Below are positions 11,207-21,775 of a DNA stretch of 64,000 bases, piece by piece. Position 1 is the stretch's first letter. Every line of letters begins with the position of its first letter. Both the position numbers and the translations under genes were made by a program. Where the stretch lies: assembly GCA_037178625.1 (NCBI GenBank), contig CM074130.1:1302001-1366000 (forward strand), in the 5' to 3' direction. The stretch comes from Skeletonema tropicum (Eukaryota > Bacillariophyta > Thalassiosirophyceae > Thalassiosirales > Thalassiosiraceae). The notes beneath the pieces were generated by a model, which did not search any database, was not told the DNA's origin, and worked only from the letters and a program-made list of their open reading frames with translations.

Positions 11207-12421
11207 ATGATGAACCCAATAGCACATTGCTTCATCCTATGGCACCTCTTGCTTATTTTCTCGCTGGTTCAGCTGGCGTACTCGCTACCAAACAGTAATA
11301 ATGAATTCAGAAGCAATCCCTACGAAATACTTGGAGTATCATCTGCTGCAACACAAAAGGAAATACAACGTCAATATCGAAGTCTATGCTTGCAGCATCA
11401 TCCAGATAAGAAATCAAAGACTCAAAGTCTGGGGGGTGACGATACAGATGATGATCATGCGTTTAAAGAAGTTCAACACGCATACTCTCTTATTGGGGAT
11501 GAAGAATCTCGGCGAAACCATGATCTCAAACGTAAATACGAACAACTTTATGCAAATGGGAATACACGACAAAACTACATGAGTGGAAACAATGGTCCAT
11601 TTCAAAATAATTTTGCTAGCCAACCAAATGTGTTCCGATCATCCTCTACTGTCTATTTTACTTTTGGAAAAGATGGTGGTATTTCTTTTAAGTTCTCAGA
11701 TGGTGTTGGGTCTCGAGGAAGTCGAAGTCACACTTACGGCAATAACAACTTTTTCAATTCTGGTACTGTCAACGAGCAATCAAGTAGACCGCATTATATA
11801 CAAAAGGTGTCAATTCCACTAGAGGTGCTCTACAGCGGTGAAAAGAATGTAGAAATGAATCTGAAAACAACTCTCTTCGAACGCTACAAAGCTTCTTACA
11901 GAGGAGGAGTGCTAGCACCTATTCTCATACAGGCCGTTTTTACTGTTGCAATGACGTGGTTACGGAGTCAAAAAGTGAATTGGTTCCTTTCTGTGTTTCT
12001 TTTTGGGATAATCCTTCATTCCAACATGCCACCTACACCTCAAAAAACTAAATATTCAACAAACATTTCGCCTGGATGGAAAGGTGGTACAAAGCTTAAC
12101 TTCAAATCAATAACCGAAGATGTGACATTTGTCATAGATGAAGGCAAGCATGAAAGGTATAATCGTTGCGGTAACGACTTGTACACTGATATCCATCTCA
12201 GTAGGAAAAAACTCCGCAAAGGATGCACGTTGAAACTTGATCCACTGTGTGATTCAGAGCCACCGATCGAGATAAAAGTTGCACCTAATATGATCAAGGA
12301 GGATGGACAGATTATCAACGTAAGTGGACGTGGTTGGCCCAAAGTGAATTGTGATAGGAACTCACGAGGAGACCTCAAAGTCAGAATACATATCAAGAAA
12401 AGAAAGAAGAAAAGATACTGA
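11207..12421 (+). CDS. DnaJ/Hsp40 co-chaperone, ER-type, with membrane segment inside C-terminal domain
   Basis: 404 residues. The N terminus is a signal peptide (FILWHLLLIFSLVQLAYS), followed at about 35-105 by a J domain: NPYEILGVSSAATQKEIQRQ, the HPD tripeptide in LQHHPDKK, then AFKEVQHAYSLIGDEESR. The HPD loop stimulates Hsp70 ATPase. There is no Cys-rich zinc domain. A short Gly/Asn-rich stretch follows and then a DnaJ_C-like beta domain (SIPLEVLYSGEKNVEM, later GQIINVSGRGWPKVN). Within that domain lie two hydrophobic stretches, around VLAPILIQAVFTVAM and WFLSVFLFGIIL, which soluble class B members lack. The product is probably a lumenal or membrane-bound partner of ER BiP. The very basic end (KKRKKKRY) resembles an ER-retention dilysine tail only loosely. 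Confidence 0.85.
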   Translation: MMNPIAHCFILWHLLLIFSLVQLAYSLPNSNNEFRSNPYEILGVSSAATQKEIQRQYRSLCLQHHPDKKSKTQSLGGDDTDDDHAFKEVQHAYSLIGDEESRRNHDLKRKYEQLYANGNTRQNYMSGNNGPFQNNFASQPNVFRSSSTVYFTFGKDGGISFKFSDGVGSRGSRSHTYGNNNFFNSGTVNEQSSRPHYIQKVSIPLEVLYSGEKNVEMNLKTTLFERYKASYRGGVLAPILIQAVFTVAMTWLRSQKVNWFLSVFLFGIILHSNMPPTPQKTKYSTNISPGWKGGTKLNFKSITEDVTFVIDEGKHERYNRCGNDLYTDIHLSRKKLRKGCTLKLDPLCDSEPPIEIKVAPNMIKEDGQIINVSGRGWPKVNCDRNSRGDLKVRIHIKKRKKKRY

Positions 12422-13205
12422 ACAATGCATTTGTCGTGTCGGCAAGAAATTGAGATATTCTTCTCTCCATCTCAGTCTCTTTCGTAAACATCAATGGCAT
12501 TGTCGTCCTATAGATGTTTGTAGTGAAGGTGAAATGTCAATTCTCATTTGCTGCAGGAGGGCGTAAAGGCAATGCTTGTCGCAAGTTTTAGGCTCTCTAC
12601 GATGTTTTTTCTTTTCAAAAGATAAACGAGCCATTTTTTGTTGAGCTGGCGGAACCGGGCGAAGTATGGTTTCCAGTATCATCATGCATTGAGCATTATG
12701 TATTGAGATAACTTCCCAGAAAATTGAAGTTGCATCACTCTTCCTCTTATAGCAAGTCATACATCAGCGACAGCGTGAAGGATATATATACTCCACCGGA
12801 GCTACTTATGCATAAAACTTGGAGGTTGATTTCATCTACTTATATGAACATGAAGATCTAGCGAGCATTTTCCCTCACATTGATTATGATTAAGTAGTAA
12901 TATAGCTGTGAAAATGCCTTCTCCTACTTTACTGTGCTGACAGGCTGCATCACATAAATAGCTTGATCTTTGATCTTGATATCTAAGTACTGCCAAGCTA
13001 AGCTCCATCTGGCTGCGATCGAAAAGCTACAGCATTCACAAGTTCTTGTGAATGAGACGCCTGTCCGAGCGCAAACACGCACTTGGCGACAGCGAGGTGA
13101 GCAGGTCAAGCAAGCTCATCATCAAGCACAACACAGACAAAGAACACACTCGATATTATACTTGTATGCAGTGAAGGCGCACTGTTCTGCCCTAATGCTT
13201 CTACG
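12422..13205. other. Intergenic, nothing recognised
   Basis: About 780 bp between two genes on the same strand. No convincing coding region on either strand and no repeat seen. Confidence 0.5.
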
Positions 13206-14165
13206 ATGGTATTCGGCAAAGTGCTTCTTCAAGCTTTAGTATTCGGTGCGGCATCATCGTCATCATCAGTGGAGGGCTTTACTACCACCTGTACCACCAG
13301 CATAAGAATGTCATCGCAATCTCCATCGCAGCCTACATCGCTTTCCTCCAGTGCTTTATCAGAAACCTCCGATTCTTCAATCAAAGGTGTCATTTTTGAT
13401 ATTGATGGCACATTGGCCGATTCATGGAATTTGGGATATCAAGCAACGTTGACGGTGTTGGCAGACTATCATAACAACAACAATGAGGAACAACATACTC
13501 CAGAGACATATCCATTAACTGCAGAAGAATATCACTATGGGTGCCGATTCACTACTCCAGAGCGACTTGCTCGTCATGTCGGCTTAGAACCTGGCCATGA
13601 GTTATTCGAGTCAGTCGGAGAAGATTTGGGAGCGCGATTTGATGATTACTATGTCCAATTGGTGGACAAAACAACTGCTGGATTTTACGAAGGGATTGGT
13701 TCCATGTTAGTGAAGCTACACTGTGGCGATGACGGTGAAAGTTCTAGCAGTAGTGGCGTGCAGTTGGGAGCACTGACAAACGCTTGTGTTGAATACGCTC
13801 ATGCGGTGCTGAAAGCCAATTGTCCGGAGTTTTCTTCATCAGATCCACCATCTCCTGCGGATCAGAACACGGCAATATATCAACGCTTCAGCTCCATACA
13901 CGGGGCCAACTCTGTCCCTCGACCAAAACCATTTGGTGATGGTATTCGGTTGTGCTGTGAAGAAATGAATCTCACCCCATCTGATGTTATTTACATAGGA
14001 GATGCGCCAACTGATGCGCGTGCTGCAGTCGATGCTGAGTGTAGAGCTGCAATTGGTGTGCTGTGGGGAAGTAATGATGAAGAATGCTTGAAAAAGGAGA
14101 AAGGGTTTGATATTTTGTGTGCAAATGTCGATGAATTGGCAGCAGCCATCGCCAAGTATCTGTAG
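13206..14165 (+). CDS. HAD-superfamily phosphatase (phosphoglycolate phosphatase-like), possibly plastid
   Basis: 319 residues. All four HAD motifs are present: motif I IFDIDGTLADSW near residue 65 (the first Asp is the nucleophile, the second the acid/base), motif II around GALTNA, motif III Lys in PRPKPFGDG, and motif IV GDAPTDARAA. The spacing gives a helical cap between motifs I and II, as in phosphoglycolate phosphatases and beta-phosphoglucomutases. The N terminus is hydrophobic and ends VEGF|TTT, which may be a signal-plus-transit leader with Phe at the cleavage site; this is weaker than in the neighbouring plastid proteins. The substrate is not defined by sequence; the photorespiratory enzyme is one option. 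A Ser-rich insertion (ESSSSSG) sits before motif II. Confidence 0.8.
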   Translation: MVFGKVLLQALVFGAASSSSSVEGFTTTCTTSIRMSSQSPSQPTSLSSSALSETSDSSIKGVIFDIDGTLADSWNLGYQATLTVLADYHNNNNEEQHTPETYPLTAEEYHYGCRFTTPERLARHVGLEPGHELFESVGEDLGARFDDYYVQLVDKTTAGFYEGIGSMLVKLHCGDDGESSSSSGVQLGALTNACVEYAHAVLKANCPEFSSSDPPSPADQNTAIYQRFSSIHGANSVPRPKPFGDGIRLCCEEMNLTPSDVIYIGDAPTDARAAVDAECRAAIGVLWGSNDEECLKKEKGFDILCANVDELAAAIAKYL

Positions 14166-14512
14166 TCGGTCACTTTTGGTCGTTTCATCTTAGAAAATAG
14201 AGAGCTGCAAATATATTCAACCCCAATTCTGTCTAATGATTTTGGTTTAAAATACTCCTATTATTAGAGGTAATGCCTTATACGACTGAGTGAGTTTGTG
14301 CTATTTACAGAATAATGTGGCTGAATTATTCATCATACACAATAATAGGGAGAGAAAAATGGCATTGGAAGAGCCACGTATTGTTGAAATGGAACCCATT
14401 GGTAAACAAATGAACTTCTTGTTCGGTCTCTTTGAAAGTTGGGTGGATATTAGAATATCCAGTTGTAATTGTGTACCAGCAATGCCGCCGATACAAGGTA
14501 GCGACAGATGAT
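14166..14512. other. Convergent 3' intergenic region, nothing recognised
   Basis: Spacer between the 3' ends of the phosphatase and histone H4 genes. It presumably holds both polyadenylation regions. I did not identify a histone-type 3' stem-loop with confidence. Confidence 0.4.
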
Positions 14513-15281
<769 letters not shown>

Positions 15282-16267
15282 ATGAGTGGATTCACCGCAT
15301 CGGCTACAGAAGCTCTCCTCGAGGAGGGCGCTGCCAAACAAGCTGCAGCCGGGAAGGAAACATCGATGATGCGCAAAATTATGAGTCCATTCATGACTGC
15401 CATCGGTTGGTCGCCCCTTATCATCTTCTTGACAGTGCCTTCGCCAAGGATTGCGGTGGCAGGAGCTGCAGGTAAGCTTGCACTATACATCTCTCTGTCA
15501 AAAGTCAAAACCATGCGTTCGTCTCTTCAAATATCTAAATTTAACTCGTCGTGACTTCATTATTTTGTACCGCATCAAAATAGGAACGGCTTTGTTCAGT
15601 TTCTGTCTATCAGGAATCTATTACAAGATTGGAGGAACTAAGTGCTGGGTAAGGCCCTGTGTTTAGGTTTCGTCTGATAACCTCGTAAGGGGACTCTCTA
15701 ATCTCGACATCTTTCCCACAATTTTATCTTCTTATCTCTCAGCCGAAGATTGTTGATATCTCCTTGCTCAGCTCGTTTGGATTGGTGACAATCTTGGCAT
15801 GGACCTTACCCAAAGAGGTGGCTGAGCAGGTTGTAACATTCCTGGACTTGTTTATCTATGGTGGATTTATTTTTAATATCGCCTTGTTTTGGGCTTGCTT
15901 CAACACCCCCTTCGTTGAACAGTTCATCATTGATTTTGTTTCGGAAGAAGAGCTAAAACATCCTAGTATTCAGTACCAAGTCAAGGTACTTTCACAGATG
16001 TTTTTGATTGGATTTGCTTTGATGGGTGGGGTTGGAACTGCCATTAGCGCCCTCACTGTTACTGGCAATATCACTACCACTTTGAAGCATGTTCTCATGG
16101 TTATATTTGAATATTCAATTTTGGGTATCATGTTGACGATTGCCAACTGGTTGTTGCCGGCCTACATCACGAGCGAGAAGGGTAAGAAAATGATTAAAGA
16201 ACAGTTTGGCGACGAGTGGGATGCATGGAACGCCAGAAACCCTGACCACGAATGGGCACAGATGTAA
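15282..16267 (+). CDS. Multi-pass membrane protein of unknown function, three exons
   Basis: Model: join(15282..15471, 15584..15648, 15743..16267), 259 residues. Intron 1 (112 bp, GTAAGC...TAG, phase 1) and intron 2 (94 bp, GTAAGG...CAG, phase 0) both restore one open frame, joining AVAGAAG to TALFSFCLSG and GTKCW to PKIVDISLL. The product has an Ala-rich soluble N terminus, then about five or six hydrophobic helices (for example WSPLIIFLTVP, LDLFIYGGFIFNIALFWACF, FLIGFALMGGVGTAISAL, SILGIMLTIANWLLPAY). It ends in a charged cytosolic tail, DEWDAWNARNPDHEWAQM. I do not recognise the family. A short copy of the tail-coding DNA lies about 3.3 kb downstream, on the far side of the satellite array. 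Confidence 0.75.
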
Positions 16268-16873
16268 TGGTGCTGGTCGAAAGTGCAAGTCAATGTAAAA
16301 GTTCGTTTTGTGTCAGTATGCAGTCGGTACTTTGCTAATTCCGGGGTGATGGAAAAACTGTTGGTTATTTGCTTAATTACACTCGAAGGGTAGTAACTTG
16401 TGACATTGCTCTAGATAATTGTAGATAATTTCGCCCCTGGAGGGCCAACCATGACGTACTTTAAGATTTCCGTTAATTTTTTTTCTAAGCAATGGCAGAC
16501 GTTATAAAGTGCAAACTAAATATACATGTTATTATAAGTAAAAACTTATCGATCAATGTGGCGCTGCCGCTGCTTGCTTGCCAGTCAACTTAGACTCATC
16601 AGATCAGGCCGACTACGAACTACGAGTCTGTGGCTGTATCATGGCTTCTACATGCGCAATCCATCAGGGCATCCTCGTATGTTTCTCCGCTAACATGCGA
16701 AAGTAAGATGAAAAACTAGAAGCAGCTCAGCGCTGTACTGACCGCCTTTAACACGATGACTCACAGAAATGTGGCAATGCGTGCTTGCCAGGGCAACCTA
16801 CAACTACATCAAAGCTTCTACCTGAAACATCAATTTACCAGTGCCAATATACAACTCCGCGAAACATAATCGC
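16268..16873. other. Intergenic; eroded left flank of satellite array
   Basis: No gene. From about 16560 short pieces resembling satellite unit sequence appear but cannot be aligned end to end, as expected for a decaying array edge. Confidence 0.45.
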
Positions 16874-19410
16874 TGCTCAGAGAAATGGCATTAGAAGAAG
16901 CGACGCAACAGTCTTGCAGCTGATCTGAGAGGTCCAGTGTGGGCTGGCCAGCAGCACCACATCCTACCAAATCATACCTATCGTCGTTATTACGCGCATG
17001 AGCCGCTGCTAGTGGCCCATTATAGTCGGCGGTGATAGTATGCAAGAAAATAATCACTGCTCAGACGTTTGGCGTGCGTAGAAGCGTTGCTACAGTCTTG
17101 GTAGCTGATCTGAGAGGTCCAGTGTGGGCTGGCCAGCAGCACCACATCCTACCAAATCATACCTATCGTCGTCAGTATAAGCATGAGCCGCTTCTTGTGG
17201 CCCATTATAGTCGGCGGCGATAGTAGAGAAGCGCATTTGTACTGCTCAGACGTTTGGCGTGCGTAGAAGCGATGCTACAGTCTTGGTAGCTGATCTGAGA
17301 GGTCCAGTGTGGGCTGGCCAGCAGCACCACATCCTACCAAATCATACCTATCGTCGTTATTACGCGCATGAGCCGCTTCTAGTGGCCCATTATAGTCGGC
17401 GGTGGTAGTAGGCAAGCACATTAGCACTGCTCAGACGTTTGGCGTGCGTAGAATCGTTGCTACAGTCTTGGTAGCTGATCTGAGAGGTCCAGTGTGGGCT
17501 GGCCAGCAGCACCACATCCTACCAAATCGTCTCTATCGCCGTCGGTATGAACATGAGCCGATGCTAGTGGCCCGTTATAGTCGGCGGAGATGATAGAGAA
17601 TCGCATTTGTACTGCTCAGACGTTTGTCGTGCGTAGAAGCGATGCTACAGTCTTGGTAGCTGATCTGAGAGGTCCAGTGTGGGCTGGCCAGCAGCACCAC
17701 ATCCAACCAAATCGTCTCTATCGCCGTCGGTATGAACATGAGCCGCTTCTAGTGGCCCATTATAGTCGGTGGTGATACTAGACAAGAGCATTTTTACTGC
17801 TCAGACGTTTGGCGTGCGTAGAAGCAATTCTACAGTCTTGGTAGCTGATCTGAGAGGTCCAGTGTGGGCTGGCCAGCAGCACCACATCCTACCATATCAT
17901 ACTAATCGTCGTTATTTCGCGCATGAGCCGCTTCTAGTGGCCCATTATAGTCGGCGGTGGTAGTAGGCAAGCACATTAGCACTGCTCAGACGTTTGGCGT
18001 GCGTAGAATCGTTGCTACAGTCTTGGTAGCTGATCTGATAGCTGAGAGGTCCAGTGTGGGCTGGCCAGCAGCACCACATCCAATCAAATCGTCTTCATCG
18101 CCGTCTGTATGAACATGAGCCGCTTCTAGTGGCCCATTATAGTCGGCGGTGGTAGTAGGCAAGCACATTAGCACTGCTCAGACGTTTGGCGTGCGTAGAA
18201 TCGTTGCTACAGTCTTGGTAGCTGATCTGAGAGGTCCAGTGTGGGCTGGCCAGCAGCACCACATCCTACCAAATCGTCTCTATCGCCGTCGGTATGAACA
18301 TGAGCCGATGCTAGTGGCCCGTTATAGTCGGCGGAGATGATAGAGAATCGCATTTGTACTGCTCAGACGTTTGTCGTGCGTAGAAGCGATGCTACAGTCT
18401 TGGTAGCTGATCTGAGAGGTCCAGTGTGGGCTGGCCAGCAGCACCACATCCTACCAAATCGCACCTATCGTCGTCAGTATGGGCATGAGCCGCTTCTAGT
18501 GGCCCGTTTTAGTCGACGGTGGTAGTAGGCAAGCACATTAGCACTGCTCAGACGTTTGGCGTGCGTAGAAGCAATGCTACAGTCTTGGTAGCTGATCTGA
18601 GAGGTCCAGTGTGGGCTGGCCAGCAGCACCACATCCTACCAAATCATACCTATCGTCGTTATCACTCGCATGAGCCGCTGCTAGTGGCCCATTATAGTCG
18701 GCGAAGATACTAGACAAGAGCATCAGCACTGCTCAGACGTTTGGCGTGCGTAGAAGCGTTGCTACAGTCTTGGTAGCTGATCTGAGAGGTCCAGTGTGGG
18801 CTGGCCAGCAGCACCACATCCAACCAAATCGTCTTCATCGCCGTCGGTATGAACATGAGCCGCTTCTAGTGGCCCATTATAGTCGGTGGTGGTAGTAGGC
18901 AAGCACATCATCACTGCTCAGACGTTTGGCGTGCGTAGAAGCGATGCTACAGTCTTGGTAGCTGATCTGAGAGGTCCAGTGTGGGCTGGCCAGCAGCACC
19001 ACATCCTACCAAATCATACCTATCGTCGTTATTACGCGCATGAGCCGCTTCTAGTGGTTCATTATAGTCGGCATTGATAGTAGGCACGCACATTAGCACT
19101 GCTCAGACGTTTGGCGTGCGTAGAAGCGATGCTAAAGTCTCGTAGCTGATCTGAGACATGCTGGCCAGATCCTCCGAAATCGTACCTATCGTCATCTATG
19201 CTAGCACGACCCGCTTCTAGAGGCCCATTATAGTCAGCACCTCATCCAACCGTTTTGCATCAACTGCTGTCAGTATGCGAATATGCGCATGAGTCTTGTT
19301 TTTATTATGGTCGTTGTTGATAACTTTATAGAATTGAAGCGCCGCTTAAAATATTTCGTTCGTAGAAGCGATGCTAGAGTCTTGTAGCTGATCTGAGAGG
19401 TCCCTTTATT
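16874..19410. repeat. 185-bp tandem satellite array, about 13 units
   Basis: The anchor TGCTCAGACGTTT recurs at 17058, 17243, 17428, 17613, 17798, 17983, 18175, 18360, 18545, 18730, 18915 and 19100. All steps are exactly 185 bp except one of 192, where a 7-bp GATAGCT insertion is visible. Degenerate units lie at about 16874 and 19340-19410. Each unit holds a strongly conserved core (GATCTGAGAGGTCCAGTGTG and following GGCTGGCCAGCAGCACCACA) and a more variable half. 185 is not a multiple of three, so the many short frames across it are not genes. The unit length is close to a nucleosome repeat. Nothing proves a centromeric or other role. Confidence 0.95.
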
Positions 19411-19514
19411 TTGGGCTTTTCAGAAACATTTTTTATTTAATTAGTTGATCCCTGAATTCCTCTTTAGCGTGTATGTTGTGAACATGTTGGAAGAAAAGGC
19501 TGGTGAAGAAAATA

Positions 19515-19560
19515 AAGCATGGAACGCCAGAAACCCTTACCACGAATGGGTAACAAGTGG
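19515..19560 (+). pseudogene. Copied 3' fragment of the upstream membrane-protein gene
   Basis: The stretch GCATGGAACGCCAGAAACCC followed by a near-match to the next 15 bases repeats the DNA for the tail WNARNPDHEW of the gene ending at 16267; it reads WNARNPYHEW here. Similarity stops soon after on both sides. It is too short to be a functional gene and lies just beyond the satellite array. Confidence 0.75.
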
Positions 19561-19706
19561 TGTCCCTTTCAAGTGACAGAAATTATGAAGAGCGATATGT
19601 ATTCTAGACCATTACTCTTCTAGAGGACATAGCTAATTCTTTCTCTTAGACAGTCATCTACAATCCTTGCACTTGCCTCTACTCAGTCGACATCACCAAG
19701 ATTTAT

Positions 19707-20966
19707 TCACCGACGAAGTCTTCCTTGCTTCTTCTTCCTCGCCTCGGCCTTTTTCTTATGATACTTATCCGAAAATCCCTGTACTAGTGCCTGATAGTTC
19801 TTATCTTGTCTTTGCTGCGCATTGGTCTTTGTAACAATCTGTACGACATCTTCATCTTCCAGGGGATGGTTGATTCCACAGCGTTGTGGACTATGTTTTG
19901 CCGACTTGCCCCAAACCATTGCGAAGTTGAAGTCTCGCAGCATTTGCGTAGAAATATTTTGGCAAAGAGCCTTCACAGAGGTACCTTTCCTAATGGCGGA
20001 TAGAACAACTGGTTCAGCCAAGTCTGGATGCTGACCCTTCCTTTTTGTGTAAATCCGAGTCAAACCCAAGTACCTCCAAATCATTGCCTTGAGGGCATCG
20101 TCCTCGTCAGGCTCACCGACATTGAAACGCTTATGCACACTTCCCACAAGCGAATGAGGCATCCTCGCCAACTGATCTACCTCCTCAATGGTAATCGTGT
20201 CAATTTTGTTGTAAAAGTAGCAGCAGGGCTTGTAGACCCTGTTCCCAACAATCACATCAACCAATTGATCCACAGTAATATCTTCACGAGCCAACAAATC
20301 CGCCGAAGTTATCCTATACTCCCTCATAATTTGCAACGCCAACTTTTCTGGGTCTGGTCCAAGCTTTGTCAAGGGTACAGTGCTCGAAAATCTAACGCCT
20401 CCAGTAGACTTCTTATTGAATGTTACATCCGGAGGACGTTGATTCAATCGAATACCCACAGTTTCCAATTCAGTCTCCAAAATCTCTCTGTGACGATTCA
20501 GTCCTTCCTTTCCAGCATCCAACACGATGAGAATGGCGTCTGCATTTCGTGCACAGGCAATGACTTCTTTACCACGCCCCTTCCCATGGGCGGCTCCTTC
20601 AATAATACCCGGTAAATCCAACACTTGCACTTTCGATCCCTTGTAGTGCATGGTTCCGGGGATGCACGTTAGGGTGGTAAACTCATACGCCGCAGCCTCC
20701 GATTCCGTGCCGGTTAATTTACATTGCAGAGTGGATTTTCCCACCGATGGGAAACCAATAAGAGCAACACGGGCATCTCCAAGACGTGCCACGTCAAATC
20801 CTTCACTGGGACCACCTCCTCCGCCGCCGCTTTGTTCGATGAGGAGTTCATTTCGTAATTTGGCTAGTTTGGCCTTCAATGTACCCAAATGGTAATTTGT
20901 CGCCTTATTCTTTTGAGTTCGAGCCATTTCGGCCTCGATCTCTTTGATCTTTTCCATTACACCCAT
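19707..20966 (-). CDS. DRG2: Developmentally regulated GTP-binding protein 2 (DRG2-type Obg-family GTPase)
   Basis: 419 residues, no introns. The N-terminal helix EIEAEMARTQKNKATNYHLG is diagnostic of DRG proteins. G1 is GFPSVGKST (71-79), G3 is DLPGIIEGAA, G4 is NKID, and the region around CIPGTMHYKG matches the DRG switch. At DRG2/DRG1-discriminating positions (DARVALIGFP, TLTCIPG, IEGAAHGKGRG, IVGNRVY, RKGTSV, SPQRCG) it follows DRG2. A TGS domain precedes the C terminus (LEDEDVVQIVTK), followed by an extra Lys/Arg-rich tail (KKKAEARKKKQGRLRR) beyond the usual length. DRG GTPases with their DFRP partners bind ribosomes and aid translation. Divergent from the amine oxidase gene. Confidence 0.95.
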   Translation of the reverse strand: MGVMEKIKEIEAEMARTQKNKATNYHLGTLKAKLAKLRNELLIEQSGGGGGGPSEGFDVARLGDARVALIGFPSVGKSTLQCKLTGTESEAAAYEFTTLTCIPGTMHYKGSKVQVLDLPGIIEGAAHGKGRGKEVIACARNADAILIVLDAGKEGLNRHREILETELETVGIRLNQRPPDVTFNKKSTGGVRFSSTVPLTKLGPDPEKLALQIMREYRITSADLLAREDITVDQLVDVIVGNRVYKPCCYFYNKIDTITIEEVDQLARMPHSLVGSVHKRFNVGEPDEDDALKAMIWRYLGLTRIYTKRKGQHPDLAEPVVLSAIRKGTSVKALCQNISTQMLRDFNFAMVWGKSAKHSPQRCGINHPLEDEDVVQIVTKTNAQQRQDKNYQALVQGFSDKYHKKKAEARKKKQGRLRR

Positions 20967-21148
20967 TGTTGTTTGTTGCTGTTGTTAGAGGAGCAGCAGT
21001 GACAATAGTTTATGATATCGTAGGCCTCTATTCCCTCTTCGCCATGGTCTACTCTATGTACTCATGATGGACGGAGGACGGAGGACAGATGTTTAAAAAT
21101 GGCGCCACCGCCAAACTAAAAATGGCGCCATCAACAGCCAACTTTCGA

Positions 21149-21774
21149 CTTCTTGCACGGACAGGATGGGTGTCGCAACCCGGCTCCCGCCAAAATATGA
21201 TAGGGCCGGACAGAATTGTTGACACCCGTCGGCAGCCCCGTAGGTGCCGCCAGGCCCGCCCCTTGACACCCGTCTGCGTCTAGATAGAATGTACTAATAA
21301 ATCGAATAATTCGCAATTGATCGACGATTGACACCAATAATATAACGATTCGATTCGATTCGTTCGATTCGTTCGATTCGTTCGATTTCATTCGATTCCA
21401 TTTGTTCGATTCCATTCGTTCGATTTCATTCGTTCGATTCCATCGTCAAAAAGCTAGCAATCGATTCGTTCTATCTTTCGGCTTGGCGTGCACGAGCCTT
21501 TCTGGTTGCATTTAACACATCATTAAAGTGCTCTCATCATGTCTTGCACAAATACTAGCGATTAGTGGACGTAACTAGCGATTTATTGGTGTCAATCGTC
21601 GATCAATTGCGAATTATTCGATTTATTAGTACATTCTATCTAGACGCAGACGGGTGTCAAGGGGCGGGCCTGGCGGCACCTACGGGGCTGCCGACGGGTG
21701 TCAACAATTCTGTCCGGCCCTATCATATTTTGGCGGGAGCCGGGTTGCGACACCCATCCTGTCCGTGCTTCTTG
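21149..21774. mobile_element. Foldback/MITE-like element with 185-bp perfect inverted arms and 7-bp target duplication
   Basis: The element spans 21156-21767 (612 bp). Its arms, 21156-21340 and 21583-21767, are exact reverse complements as read, starting CACGGACAGGATGGGTGTCG. CTTCTTG flanks both ends (21149-21155 and 21768-21774), consistent with a target-site duplication. The 242-bp loop between the arms holds a degenerate run of TTCGATTC-type repeats. There is no transposase, so it is non-autonomous. The terminal CA...TG and 7-8 bp duplication hint at a hAT-like class, but this is uncertain. It fills most of the divergent promoter between DRG2 and the amine oxidase. Confidence 0.9.
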
Positions 21775-21775
21775 C

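Noticed and set aside
17032..19077. Series of 60-64 residue frames with similar products (TAQTFGVRR, ADLRGPVWAG)
   Set aside because: They follow the 185-bp satellite, whose period is not a multiple of three; each frame closes within one unit. They are repeat shadows, not a peptide family.
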